From Mesorhabditis belari (taxonomy: Eukaryota; Nematoda; Chromadorea; Rhabditida; Rhabditidae), in assembly GCA_958450365.1 (NCBI GenBank), contig CAUEEP010000924.1, positions 682,001 to 746,000 of the forward strand: a stretch of 64,000 bases of DNA, read 5' to 3'. The position numbers and the translations under genes are program-made. This document shows positions 1-11,146 of this stretch, piece after piece; the stretch's first letter is position 1, and every line of letters begins with the position of its first letter. The notes under the pieces were generated by a model, which saw only the letters and a program-made list of their open reading frames with translations, ran no database searches and was not told where the DNA came from.

Positions 1-535
1 TTTTTACAAACACTCGAATAGTTTTTCTGTTCATTTCAGGTCTCGAAAAGTCTAAAAGTAAGACTTCTCTCGAAGTCTTTTCTTTTCTCTAAAAATAGCA
101 CTTTTTGATTTGAAATCAATTTAAAAAATTAAAGATATTGAGTTATTGGAATATGAGAGATCAAAAAAACGTTGAGATTAAGTTTTAAATGAATATCTTC
201 AAACAGTTCTTGAAACAAGCAGCTAAATAAGCTTTGAATAAGTGCAGATCGTACCTAAGTTCTCTGCTTAAGTTGAAAAATTATTGTTTCTACTGGTGAG
301 AAGATCAAAAATATTTAGTTCTAATCAAGAATTTAAAAGAATCAAAGCTATTCTGCAAGTGAAAGCGAACTTTTTAAATGTACTCTTAGATATTCTTCAT
401 TTCTAAGCCAGTACACTTTAAAAGATGATAAAAAATTCTACGAACTTATCGGCTAGCCTAAAACGTTGAACTGCTTTCTGTCTTTCTTTCTTTATTATCT
501 TATTGATTCGATGATTTGATTGTTTTTTAGGTATG
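1..535. other. AT-rich stretch, no gene seen
   Basis: I find no open frame with recognisable content. The downstream exons of the receptor gene that starts at 1382 on the minus strand would be expected here or beyond the left edge, but none is visible. Confidence 0.5.
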
Positions 536-539
536 AAGT

Positions 540-990
540 CTAAGAAAAAGCTGCATCCAGCCATTATTACTCTTGATTAGCAAGGAAAAACAAAGATATC
601 TCGAATCTTGCAGGAAAAGAGACAGCATTTTTTTTCGTGCTTTGAAGCGTCTCAAAGAAACGGGGTTTAATGAAGATCGTAAGGGACAAGGTCCACCAAA
701 AACTGCCAACAATTCAACAAATCGAAAATTTTTGATTGACTTAAGAGGAAGCCCAGCTCCTCAAAGAATCCTGTTCAAAAAATGGCCAAATCTATTGGTA
801 TTGGAAAAAGTTCAGTTCCACAATGTCCATACAAACCGAATGTATTTCTGAAGAGATTCCTAGATGATGCATCCATCCCATCGGAATTCCCCCAAAAATT
901 GGAAATAGAAGAAATGGGGCAGCGGCGTCGGCCATCAAATGGTCACAAAGGGTTGAGGCGAACTGAAACAATAAGGGGAAGATTTTCCTA
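540..990 (+). pseudogene. Tc1/mariner transposase N-terminal fragment
   Basis: This is a relic of the DNA-binding half of a Tc1/mariner-superfamily transposase. A frame from about 627 reads ALKRLKETGFNEDRKGQGPP, the helix-turn-helix linker typical of Tc1-like transposases (RFKETGsxxDRxGxGRP). The homology then moves one frame at about 780, where MAKSIGIGKSSV matches the second helix-turn-helix. An in-frame stop precedes the region and no DDE catalytic half follows, so it is inactive. It lies downstream of the minus-strand receptor exons at 1382-1054 and may interrupt that gene. No terminal inverted repeats were found. Confidence 0.6.
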
Positions 991-1053
991 GTATATCTGA
1001 ACATCTATAGTAGTATGAAAATGATCAAAGCTCATAGTAAATACAGCTATTAC

Positions 1054-1382
1054 CTGCAAGTTGATCAATCCATGTGAATACTCTCTCATTTCCTTGGGTG
1101 AATATCTAATGATCACAAAAAAGCCAAAGAGATTGAGTGCTGTACCAAAAACTGAAAAATGAACAATAATGGAATGTCCACTTTTAATGTATTACATTTT
1201 GAAATCTTCTACATGCTTTCTTATTTGAAAAATTATCAAAGCTTGTAGGACAAAAACAATATACCAAAAAATCAACAAGTGGATCAAGAAAAATCCTGGC
1301 TACATCTCTGATTCTTACCAGAAATCGTCCAAATAATCGGATATGCCCAATCTCCAATATGAACATTTAACTCTTCAACCAT
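1054..1382 (-). CDS. 7TM chemoreceptor, first two exons (partial)
   Basis: Two exons give the start of a nematode-type 7TM receptor. Exon 1 (1382-1319) begins at ATG and ends in phase 1 at a GTAAG donor. Exon 2 (1151-1054) follows a TTTTTCAG acceptor and ends in phase 0 at GTAATA. Together they encode 54 residues with a first transmembrane segment (IIWTISVFGTALNLFGFFVI) followed by RYSPKEMREYSHGLINLQ, the short basic loop after TM1 seen in the Srh, Sri and Str group. No further exons are seen to the left, where a transposase relic sits, so the gene runs off the window or is truncated. The family is assigned by TM1 pattern only. Confidence 0.5.
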
Positions 1383-1602
1383 TGAGATCAATGGGATATC
1401 GAAAAACCGAAAATCTGCTATCTTACATTTGTTTGTTTCTCTTTTACGGTTGCAGGTGATTTTCAAATTGCATATTGCTTTCATTCTGGGAATTGGGAGT
1501 TTGTGATTGGTCGAATTTTTAATAAAGCAGAAGAAAACGGAATTTAATCATCAAGAAAACTGGCAAAAAACCAACTGGTTTGCTCTGCACAAAAGCATAA
1601 TA

Positions 1603-1716
1603 TTAGGGTGAACCAAAAGTTTTCTATTTTTTTTTCTCTGAAGTTTGAACAATTTTTTAAAGCTAATAAATAAAGCTAATAATAAGAAAAAATAGAAAAC
1701 TTTTGGTTCACCCTAA
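1603..1716. mobile_element. 114-bp mariner-derived MITE
   Basis: The element starts TTAGGGTGAACCAAAAGT and ends with the inverted sequence ACTTTTGGTTCACCCTAA. It is flanked by TA on both sides (1601-1602 and 1717-1718), the mariner target duplication. Its ends match those of the larger mariner at 29471-30501, including the poly-T tract and the AATTTTTTAAA stretch that follows, so it is an internally deleted derivative of that family. Confidence 0.9.
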
Positions 1717-1822
1717 TAAATGAGAGATGAAGAGCACTTTGGAGAAGTTGATGGTCAACTTTAAAATGAAAGTCTGTGGGTAAACTATAAAATTTATGGC
1801 GAAATCAATGATCTAATCTTAC

Positions 1823-1962
1823 CATGAAAGACAAAAAACAGTCAATAAGACAAAAATGAAGACAAAAGTTTCAAATTTCCATGCTGAATTACAAAAATCG
1901 CCTATACAACAATAGAGATCATCTATTGGTTCGTCGGAATCAATTTTGAAGGCACCAGATGA
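1823..1962 (-). CDS. Ly6/three-finger-like exon with C-terminal hydrophobic tail
   Basis: One exon between a TTTTTCAG acceptor and a GTAAG donor reads, in one open frame, an acidic stretch, then YCCIGDFCN, then about 20 hydrophobic residues (FETFVFIFVLLTVFCLS). CCxxDxCN followed by a membrane or GPI-signal segment is the signature end of Ly6/uPAR/activin-receptor-type domains, which are common in nematodes. The remaining cysteines should lie in exons to the right; a candidate with ECYGYGNKLEC is readable on the minus strand near 2500-2540, but I could not join them in phase. The donor implies a further short exon to the left. Confidence 0.45.
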
Positions 1963-2890
1963 CTGAAAAAGCTTCAATTTAAGCTAACTAATAGACTTTT
2001 TCGTAATTTTAGTAGACCAGAGTCAAAATTGCTCGCCTGACATTGTTCTTGGGCTATTTGAATGGATTTCCTACGTTCCTAGTCAAGAACCGTGTGTGTC
2101 TCAAAGTCCCATTTTTCGTGTTTGTTGCAGAAGATTTGATATGACGCGGCTAAGCCGAAATCATTCAAAACCAAAGGAAAACTTTGACCCTTTGATCGAT
2201 GGAATTAGAGTCATTTTTTGCGTTTTAATATATTTAGTGAGTATATATAATATAAATTTATATAAGAATATATAAAATGGTTTTGTAGAATCGATTCTTT
2301 GGAATACATGTGCGGTTCAAGCCGGCACATCCATTGCGGCAATCCGTGAAGTCTGAAATTTCGTTTTAGGTGCGCTCGTTTTTTGCTAACTCATTTTCAC
2401 TATCAATTTAGCATCCTAGGATACTTATTAGCCGTGGTATTCCGAATTTTTGACAGTTCATTTACTTGATATTACTAATATTACAATAAACCAAGTCTAG
2501 TTCACCTACATTCAAGCTTGTTTCCGTATCCATAGCATTCATAATCGCCACCACTTGAGCGGTTCTCTTCGGCCCAGCTGGGGTCACTTTTTGCTTTGAA
2601 CATTTCAAATAGATCAACCACAGCTCGCACCAGGAAATTAGACCACTAAACAGAGGATAAACAGCTTTTGGATGAACAGATAATGGATAAACAGCTTTGG
2701 GAAAAACATGCTACAATGGATTACAATCCTATTCGATTTTCCAAGTCATCCATTTGTCTACAGCATTAGAATAGACACCAAAAATCTCTATTCAAGGATT
2801 ATTGAACTGGATAGCCTAACGTGGTTTAGCATTTAGCATTTAGTTTAGTGAGTTTCGTAAAGCTGTTCACTAAAGAGTAACTCGCAAGTA
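1963..2890. other. Intergenic or intron sequence, no firm gene
   Basis: AT-rich sequence with a short (TATA-rich) stretch near 2225-2275. A minus-strand frame near 2500-2640 (AVVDLFEMFKAKSDPSWAEE then ECYGYGNKLEC) could belong to the Ly6-like gene but is unproven. Confidence 0.3.
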
Positions 2891-4056
2891 CAGGGTGCGC
2901 CATAATTGCGCGCAACAGGGTATCACGTGCTTTCAAGGGCAATAACTTGTTGATTTAAGCTTCATTTCTGGGTTTTTTTTTGTATTTTTATTACATTTGG
3001 AATATAATTGAAACTTTTTTCATATAAAATGTGTTATTTTTTATAATGGATGAAAAATCTCCCCATCGACAATCGATGATCGAATTGCACAAGCGAGAAG
3101 CCTCGGCGCCGGAGATTCATAAGCGTCTTAAAGTCGACAGAAGTGTCATTTTCCGCATTATTCAACACTACAAAGCTACGGGAACAAGAAGCGGTAGACG
3201 TTCAACTGTGGTCACAAAGACAAACATCAAGCGAGGGAGGGACCGAATTCGGAAGAAGCCAAACCAGTCGACAAGGCAAATGGCAAAGAAAATGGTGATT
3301 TCAAGCACCTCATTGCGTCGGATCTGTAAAAATAAGCTCAAACTTACTGCTTACAAGAAAAACAAGGCTCAACTTTATTCGAATGCCGCTAAAAACAAGC
3401 GAACATTGCGAGCAGACCAGTTATTGATGCGCTTCAATGGAATCGTCATCATCTTGTTCACAGATGAAAAAATATTTACCGTTTAAGGCCTTCTTCACAA
3501 GCAAAATGATCGAGTTAGGACCAAATCTCAACTAGCCAAATCTCAGCCAAATTCCAATCTCAAATCTGCTACCGTTTCTTGAAGTGCACATCCCACTTCT
3601 GTGATGCTTTTCGGCGACATTGCAACAGGAAAGACTTCTCTATTTGTTCCCCAAAGCGCGAACATCAGTTCCGATAACTACCTGGCTCTTCTCAAGGATG
3701 AACTCTTGCCCTGGGCTCGTAAACATTTTGGAAATCACATTTGGACTTCTCAGCAAGATGGTGACTGGCCCACAATTCCAAGAAAGTCCAGAAAGTTTTG
3801 GTTTTTTGAAAACAACTTCCCGGACTTTATTTCTTTTTCTGAGTGGTAACCTAGCTCTCCAGACCTCAACTCAATGGATTTTTTTAAGTGTGTTCGATTC
3901 TAGAAGCCAAAGCTTGTTTAAAGTCCCACAAAAACATCGAAAACTTGAAGAAGCCACTTTTGAAAGCGTGGGAAGAGCCGGATCCAGCCTATTTGCTCGT
4001 CACTGTTGACGCCTTCACGAAACGCCTGCGAGCTGATACTTATCAGTTCGGATAGT
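2891..4056 (+). pseudogene. Tc1-like transposase pseudogene with left terminal repeat
   Basis: TA at 2889-2890 followed by CAGGGTGCGCCATAATTG looks like the left end of a Tc1-type element. Translation from ATG 3046 gives 147 residues with a helix-turn-helix (RLKVDRSVIFRIIQHYKATG), a second basic domain (RIRKKPNQSTRQMAKKM) and FTDEKIFTV, the first catalytic Asp block, then a stop. The reading continues in other frames: LFGDIATGKTSLFV, then QQDG, NFPDFISFSEW, SPDLNSMDF (the second Asp block) and finally VTVDAFTKRLRADTYQFG to 4056. At least three frame changes and an in-frame stop make it inactive. No matching right-hand terminal repeat is seen, so the 3' end is truncated. Confidence 0.8.
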
Positions 4057-4140
4057 TTAGCCTTTCCAGAGAATTCTAGCCCCTCATAAAAGTTATAAGT
4101 CTTTTTATTTTATTTGTCATATGTTTCTTTTGTCATTTTG

Positions 4141-7100
4141 TCACTTGTCTCCTTCTAACCTTTTCTTTTTCGTCTTCTTCATCGCCTCGAGTTCCCATTG
4201 ATTTCGATAGCTCTCAAAATAGATATCTTTTGCCCTTCCTTCTAGCGAAATCAATCGACTCGTACTCGATATCCGACCATTCTCACTCTGTACAACTATC
4301 CAATAGATCAACCACGGAGCCACAACGACGAAATACATAGGAACCTGAGGTTTGTTCAATTTGTTTTCCCACAGTTCACTTACAAAAGTGAACCCAGACC
4401 CGGCAGCGTAGGAAACCTCATCTAGGATATTGATGAATATTGTGCGGTAAGCTGAGCCGAGAAGTGGGAAAGCGGAAAAAGAAATGGCATGAAGAACACT
4501 AAAGTTTAAAGAGATACAGAATTAGATGGTTTTACTAGAAAGCTAGTTTTTTTTTTAAGGTAGCGATTAGTTCTAGTAATTCGTGCAGCTCTTTCCTTGA
4601 ATCGTGGTCTTTTCAAAGTTTCATGGTCTTAGGCTTAGGGTCTTTAAACAATTAAACAATTAAACAATTAAACAATTAAACAATTAAACAATTAAACAAT
4701 TAAACAATTAAACAATTAAACAATTAAACAATTAAATTTAAACAATTTCAAGACTTTTTGGCAAAAAAAAATTGCGAAAGACCACGAAACGGACTTTTTT
4801 TGACGAAAGACCACAAGACTTTCAAAAGACCAAGAAACTTTTAAAAGACCACGAAACCTTGAAAAGACCACAAGACTTTCAAAAGACCAAGAAACTTTTA
4901 AAAGACCACGAAACTTTTAAAAGACCACGAAACTTTTAAAAGACCATGATTCAGGAAAAGAGCCACTAGTGCCTTAGCAATCAATAATTGTAAAGCCTAC
5001 AGTTATTCTACGGCCTACATTCTTGGGCTAGGCTAGGGATACCTTGGTGGTCACTTTGAAAAAGGACGAGCAAAGCACATATTATATTAAACAGGATTTT
5101 CAATCATAACTTTTTTAACAAATTCCCATTTTTCTAGCACTTTACACATCGATCTTCCGCTATTTCACCTGTACGGCAGAAATAATTTCATCGTTTGTAC
5201 GAGTTGTCTCTGGGCGAGATTCACCGAGATGATGTAGGATGGCTTTAATCTAGACGACATATCTCAAAACGGTTTTTACCAATCGATCCGTCTTGAATTC
5301 AGCTTTAGGATGAGCTATAAAACGTACAAAATTGGACAAATTTAAGGTACTCTCCCAAAACTTTTCCACCAACCCAATACAATCGTCATTCTGAATAAAA
5401 AAAAGATAAGTAAATATTATGACTAATTACTGGATTTACTCTTTCAAAAGTTTATCTATGAGTCATATTTTTTAGTTTTGATCTCAAAGTTTCAAAATTT
5501 CGCGTCAAAGATCAGGAACTTTGATCTCAATCATTCAACTTCCTTTCTCATTACAATTGTCCAGAGAATTGTCTTTTTTCTCAACGGAAAAGATGTACGT
5601 GGAGCACTTTTAATCGGACTCTTAATGAAATTTAGTGTAGGCAAATGAAAAAATGAGAAGGAACTGTGAAAAGCACTTGGATTTCAATCATTCAACTTCC
5701 TTTCTCATTACAATTGTCCAGAGAATTTTCCTTTTTCTCAACGTTCAATAGATGACTGTTATTTGGAAGTTTAAATAGGTTTAAATCTAAATTTAATTAA
5801 ATTGTGAATCAGTTGCACGCACATTGTTTGGAAAATTTGCATATAAACTTCCTGGAATTAATTCTGAATGAAATTAATTCTAAAAACTGAAATGAATTTT
5901 CTAAAAACGTTCGGAAACACCTCTAACCCTTAGTAGATTAACCCAGATGTAAGAATGTGATCCGGAAGCTTAATGTGCCCATCACGTGATTTCCCAGAGC
6001 ACCTGCGGTAGTCAATAAAAAAACATGGTTTGACTTAGTAAAATGCAATGCACGATCGATTGATATCTCTTGTTGCTAAGGTAAATTTGTGATAATCGTA
6101 CAAATACTGTTTAAAAACTAAATAGGACTTGCTCATTTAATTTCTAGGGTATTTTTTATGAGGGCTGTGTCGATTATTGTCAAGGACAACAAAAGTGTCA
6201 ACAAAAGTCTCTAAAAGTCTCTAGAAGTCTTCAAAAGTCTTCAAAAGTCTTCAAAATTCTCTAAAAGTCTCTAAAAGTCTTCAAAAGTCTTCAAAATTCT
6301 CTAAAAGTCTCTAAAGGTCTTCAAAAGTCTCTAAACGTCTCCTCTAAAAGTCTCTAAAAGTCTTCAAAATCCTCTAAAAGTCTCTAAAGGTCTTCAAAAG
6401 TCTCTAAACGTCTTCAAAACTCTTCAAAACTCTCTAAAAGTCTCTAAAAGTCTCTAAACGTCTTCAAAATTCTTCAAAAGTCTTCAAAAGTCTGTAAAAG
6501 TGCATCACGAGCTAGCACGGGCGTCACCTACAGCGCAATTTAAACCTTTAAACCATTTGAAACCTTTAAACCATTTGAAACCTTTTAGCAGATTTCAAAT
6601 GCATATTTGCACATATTATATGTAATGTAAATGTTCAAAACCAATGCTAATTTTCAAAACAAATCCTAATTAGGTAATATGCGTGCAACAGATTCACAAG
6701 TACCTTTAAATGACTACAGGGAAATGAAATGGCTCTATCTTGATGTTTAATTGAATTATACAAACAGTTGAAGTGATATGATTGTTTGCATGAGGAGAAC
6801 TAAAGTTTACCAAGAATGATAGCGTTCGTAAAAACAGGCTAATCGGTTTTGGTATACAATAGCTGACTGTTTTGAAGACAAATTACATAAAGCCAAATTG
6901 TATTTAGTGATGAAGTGTTTTTGGACATTAGTAAGCTTTCCTGAACATTAGTAAGCTTTCTTGGACATTACTAAGCTTTCTTGGACACTAGTAAGCTTTC
7001 TTGGACATTAGTAAGCTTTCTTGGACATTACTAAGCTTTCTAGCGGTTTATTTAACCATTTTCGAGATGTTAACTCACTTGCTTTTCCTTTGATACAAAG

Positions 7101-9186
7101 CGAATAACAAAAAAGCGATCACAATAGCGAGAATCTCGAAAATCAGCGTCACTGTCGCCTCGATATTCGACTTTTCCAATAAAGCTTTCGAATTGACAAT
7201 ACAATAGGCAACTTGGCTCTCGATGATCACAAAATCATAATATTTCCAGTAATATTCAACGGAGATGAAAATAAGCTGAAAGTTTCTTTGGCTAACTTGT
7301 AACAATTGTAACAGTGGATAGGCAATGGAGGTTCGAATTTCTTCTAGAATAGCTATTGGTACTTATTGGTTATCTTCCTTTCCACCAATTAGCATACGCG
7401 CGAAATTAGCATTTAGCTGCACCAGCGAAGCGTTGTTGCGGAGGTGTGAGGTTACCAGGTTTAATGGAGGTTCGAATTTCTTCAAATGGGAAAAATTGCA
7501 GTCCGCTGAACGGTTGGTTTCCTTTTTGAGGGGAAATAACCAATAAGTACCCAGCTATGACTAGCCTAGGTTATCAATACTATCAATATTTATTAATACT
7601 CTCATTTTGACACTGATACAACTGTCATTAAAATACGATTTTGACCAATGTATTCCAACAATTCTTTTCAAACTCACAGCAATGATCATGGTCCCTCTTC
7701 GAACTTTGTTCTCCTTTTTCCGTAAACGATAATCACAGACATAGGTAATCATTCTGAAGAGCATCAAACTGATGTTCAGTGTCGGCAATGAGAATATTGA
7801 AAAAGTGCATGTGAAACGGAGAACGAGACAGAGAGTCGAAGAGATCGTCGCCTCACAAGTGGGACGAGTCAGATATTGGAAGAGAAGGAGACCCTGGAAA
7901 GATTCTGATTTTTCAAAGCAGAAGAGAATGTTTCTAAGAAATTTTGCTAAAATTGATTTTGTTTAATGGTTTAATGGTTTCCATGGTTTAATGGCCGCTT
8001 ATAGGCGATCTCCCAAGTTTACCGAGGCTGGAGCACCATTGGGTAGGACTGTCCCGAGGCCAAAATTTCCAGGTTAAGCCAAGGCCAAGCCAAAAAAAGC
8101 CAAACCCCTAATTTTACCGATTTTTTTATGTGGGAAACCTCATGAATTTTTTACGACACTCTCAAGCCAAGCCTTGGGTCAAGCCAAGCCTTGGGTCAAG
8201 CCAAGCTTTGGGTCAAGCCAAGCTTTGGGTCAAGCCAAGCTTTGGGTCAAGCCAAGCTTTGGGTCAAGCCAAGCTTTGGGTCAAGCCAAGCTTTGGGTCA
8301 AGCCAAGCTTTGGGTCAAGTCAAGCCCAAAGCCAAGAAAAGTGTGCAGAGCTTGGTTTTTTGGCTTTTTTGGAACAGCCCTGCCGTTGGGCTGTTTCATT
8401 TGCGTAATTTTAAGACTGAATATACGCTGATTTCTGATATTTTAAGTTTTTAGGTCGTTTTCAGCTGTAATTGATGAACCATAATAGTTAGCCGATCTAA
8501 TAAAGAATCGTGGTACAAGATTCACTTTTTGTAAACGATAATTTTCTTATTTTCTACAGTCTTTGCTTTGATTTATCATTTATTAACTTATCTTTCGCAA
8601 ATGTCTCGTGGATTCTAGAGAATACTACACATTAGGAGCGGATTTATAGACTCCAGACTCTGATTTCAACATCGATTACTCACTTTGATACATATAGTTC
8701 CCTACTTCTCAACATACATAATCAGTGCGTTTGATGGATTCCAAAAATACATGATCTTATTAGCAGAAGAGGAACCATTCTTTCTCTGCAAAAGGTCATC
8801 GCTATGGACTCAATACAATGCTCAAATCAACAAAACAAAGAGTACCGCTGGCAATCAAGCAATCAAGCAAAAGATCAAGTCAAATTTTTGGGTGCTTTCC
8901 AGGTTATGGATTGTTATGATTGTAATGGGACCTAGCTTTCTCTAGGGATAAAAGGATACAAGCTGCGGCAGATTGTGCCTACTTAATTAGCCTACGTAAA
9001 GGGGATGACAGAACAAAGCTAGGGGGGAGGGGCCCGGGGAGGGAAAAATTTTGGGGAGGAAAAAAAAATGAGATTATTTTTTTATATAGAAAAGGAGAGA
9101 GGGGGATTAATAAATTTAAAAAAAAAAAAAAAAAGAGGAAAAATTTTTTTTTTTTTGGGTAGTTTTGGGGGAAAGGGAGGGGGGAA

Positions 9187-9218
<32 letters not shown>

Positions 9219-10239
9219 GTGCCTACTTAATTAGCCTACGTAAAAGTAAGGGATGACTATGATAGCTCTAAAGCTAGATGGATAGGACAAGATATACTAT
9301 AGAGACTGAAGTTATGTATAACACCGGTTTTCTCGATATTTTTGCAAGTAAGCGCTTAATCTAATATTACTCACTGTATAGTAGAATTTTATGAGGAATC
9401 GAATGAAACCAACTGCAAGTTACTCGGACATCTGTAGGTCGAGATCTAAAACTCCGGCCAAAATACACTACAGAGGTCGGAGTTTTAGATCTCGACCTAC
9501 AGGCTTCCGAGCGACTTGCGGTTGATTTTATTCGATTCCTCATAAAATTCCACTATATAGTGATCAATATTAGATTAAGCGCTTACTTGCAAAAATATTG
9601 AGAAAACCGGTGTTATACATAACTCCAGTCTCTATATACACCAATTTTAAGCTTTGGAGAAATTCGAGGAAAAAGAGAAGAGTGAAGAGCTCGATACCGA
9701 GCTCTTTGATCTAACTTTGACCTGCATTTTCTCTTTGTTTTTGTATTAAAGTGTAACAAGTAAGTTATGGATTTCTATAACAGAATTTTATAAGGAATCT
9801 TTTAAAATCAACCACAAGTTGATCGGTCAATTGGAGGTTGAGATATGAAGGAAAAGAGAAGAGTGAAGAACTCGGTACCGAGCTCTTTGCTCTAACTTTG
9901 ACCCGCATTTTCTCTTTGTTTTTATATTAAAGTGTAGCAAGTATTAATTCGATTAATTTTGACTATTTCTATTGTCGATTCTCTTTCTTCTATTTTCCAT
10001 AATTATCATATCCATCTACTCACCTGTGACAAGAACATTGAAAAAGCTTGTATGAAATGAATAACGTAGCAGCAAGCCAAGTGTTCCTTGAAAGCTGAAT
10101 CAAGGAGATACGAGAAGAATACTCGTTTCAATGTGGCAAATATGCCAACAAGCGACAGAAATGAGAAAAGCACTTGACACGACAACATCACTTTCAAAAA
10201 GCCATTCGTTGAATATTTAGAGATATCCGGGCAATCCAT
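4141..10239 (-). CDS. Sra-like 7TM chemoreceptor, four exons
   Basis: Exons on the minus strand are 10239-10024, 7893-7678, 7275-7079 and 4498-4141, joined in phases 0, 0 and 2, giving 987 nt or 328 residues, the usual length for Sra/Srab receptors. All junctions are GT-AG (donors GTGAG). Seven hydrophobic segments can be traced: TM1 and TM2 in exon 1, TM3 in exon 2 with FRMITYVCDYRLRKK at its inner end, TM4 and TM5 in exon 3, TM6 and TM7 in exon 4. A Cys pattern LTRPTCE...STLCLVLRF before TM3 resembles Sra. The C-terminal tail DIYFESYRNQWEL and a Lys-rich end also resemble Sre, so the exact family is uncertain. The role would be chemosensory signalling in neurons. Its long introns hold minisatellites and a mariner end. 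Confidence 0.7.
4644..4735. repeat. 8-bp tandem repeat AAACAATT
   Basis: About 11 uninterrupted copies of AAACAATT in the last intron of the Sra-like gene. Confidence 0.95.
4797..4960. repeat. Degenerate 20-bp repeat AAAGACCACGAAACTTTTAA
   Basis: Seven or eight imperfect copies of a unit centred on AAAGACCACGAAACTTTT, starting just after the 8-bp array. Confidence 0.85.
5290..5377 (-). mobile_element. Single mariner-type terminal repeat
   Basis: Read on the minus strand, TA is followed by TTGGGTTGGTGGAAAAGT and a tract (TTAAATTTGTCCAATTT) homologous to the arms of the MITE at 35471-36121. No partner end is seen to the left, so this is a decayed solitary end. Confidence 0.55.
5395..6180. other. 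Intronic sequence with a local duplication
   Basis: About 55 bp (TCATTCAACTTCCTTTCTCA onward, to GTCCAGAGAAT) occurs twice, near 5532 and 5688, in direct orientation. Nothing else is recognisable. Confidence 0.6.
6183..6497. repeat. 10-bp tandem repeat AAAAGTCTCT / AAAAGTCTTC
   Basis: Roughly 30 copies of a 10-bp unit alternating between CTCT and CTTC endings; a few units are shortened. Followed at 6540-6590 by an 18-bp repeat AAACCTTTAAACCATTTG. Confidence 0.95.
6927..7043. repeat. 20-bp tandem repeat GGACATTAGTAAGCTTTCTT
   Basis: Six near-identical copies immediately downstream of exon 3 of the Sra-like gene. Confidence 0.95.
8163..8325. repeat. 17-bp minisatellite CAAGCCAAGCTTTGGGT
   Basis: About nine and a half copies. 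The unit contains the palindrome AAGCTT and lacks stop codons on the plus strand, so three overlapping frames appear open; these are not genes. Confidence 0.95.
8976..9245. other. Low-complexity island, probable assembly artefact
   Basis: Runs of G, A and T up to 26 bases fill 9020-9218. The block is bracketed by two direct copies of TGCCTACTTAATTAGCCTAC (at about 8977 and 9220). A collapsed or badly polished read joined across a duplicated flank would give this pattern. Confidence 0.55.
9297..9637. repeat. 341-bp near-perfect palindrome
   Basis: The left arm begins AGAGACTGAAGTTATGTATA and the right arm ends TATACATAACTCCAGTCTCT; arms of about 160 bp meet at about 9470 around CGGCCAAAATACACTACAG. 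Only a handful of mismatches separate the arms. It has no coding content. Confidence 0.9.
9660..9950. repeat. Two direct copies of a ~100-bp unit
   Basis: GGAAAAAGAGAAGAGTGAAG through AAAGTGTA(A/G)CAAGTA occurs at 9669-9765 and 9847-9945. The spacer carries ATTTTATAAGGAATC, related to the adjoining palindrome arm, so both belong to one repeat family. Confidence 0.8.
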
Positions 10240-10249
10240 CGTCAAAAAT

Positions 10250-11140
10250 AAGTCTTCTTGGCAGAATCACGGGTTTTTGGCTATTAGAAAAAGAAAGCGT
10301 GAATCTTTTCAAGTCTGCTTTTCAAAATTGATTAATTGGAGCGTTTGTATTTTTTCGATGTCTTTGGGGAATCCTCTTTTCCTTTTTAAATTTTAGTTTC
10401 CCATTTGCATATAATTGTATCCTTTTTAAAAGGGGTTTTGAGCTGGTTTTGAGCATTTTTTGTAGCTGACAGTATTATGTAGTTAGTTGATTTGTTGTAG
10501 TTTGATTCAAAACTCAACAACAACAACAACAACAACAACAACTGGACAAAACTAAAGAAACAATTAATCAAAAATATAATCTATATTATTATCGATAACC
10601 GCTTGCCATCTCTCCCCTAATCGAGCTATGGCCTTGCAATAAAAAGGCAAAAGCTACTCAACTTAACGCTTAAGCTTGTTAGACATCATCATCTCGGCTG
10701 AGAATCAAAAAAGTTCTGGAGCAACAGGGCAAGATCCGCCTCGGCTCCGAAATCAACACCTCTCAATGCATCTGCTGATCTGCTGGAGTTCTTCAATCAT
10801 GGAGCCGAATTCTCAGCTCGATTTGTCTAATTGCTTTAGTTATATGTCTTTTTAAAGAATTTTCAGAAAAACTTGAATTTTTGCTCAAATTCGTCTCAAA
10901 AGTTGCCGAAATTTGCATAAACATGTCTTAAATTAGATAATATATAACTTTTAGAGGAGTCTAATTCAATTGGCGTATTAAAAAAATTTTATAGAAAATA
11001 CAAAAAGGTGTACCAACATTCAAGTTGCCAATCTAATACAAAGATTAGAGCTGTAAATAGCAGAAGCAAATTTGAAAGCTATTTATTGTTGTACTTTGTG
11101 TTTATTTGCAGTTGTTGTTGCTGTATGTTCTCATTTTTTG
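10250..11140. other. Intergenic, (CAA)n tract, no gene seen
   Basis: A (AAC)n run lies at about 10516-10542. Several short frames exist around 10690-10830, but none has splice sites or recognisable content. Confidence 0.4.
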
Positions 11141-11146
11141 TTACTT

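Noticed and set aside
5295..5377. Apparent exon of the Sra-like gene (minus strand, LVEKFWESTLNLSNFVRFIA)
   Set aside because: The same peptide-like stretch occurs in both arms of the MITE at 35471-36121 and ends at a mariner-type TTGGGTTGG terminus, so it is repeat sequence. The receptor joins in phase without it.
4644..8325. CRISPR-like arrays
   Set aside because: All arrays here are head-to-tail minisatellites without unique spacers, in a eukaryotic genome.
8690..8785. Possible extra exon of the Sra-like gene
   Set aside because: It follows an acceptor but contains an in-frame TAG, and exons 10239-10024 and 7893-7678 already join in phase 0.
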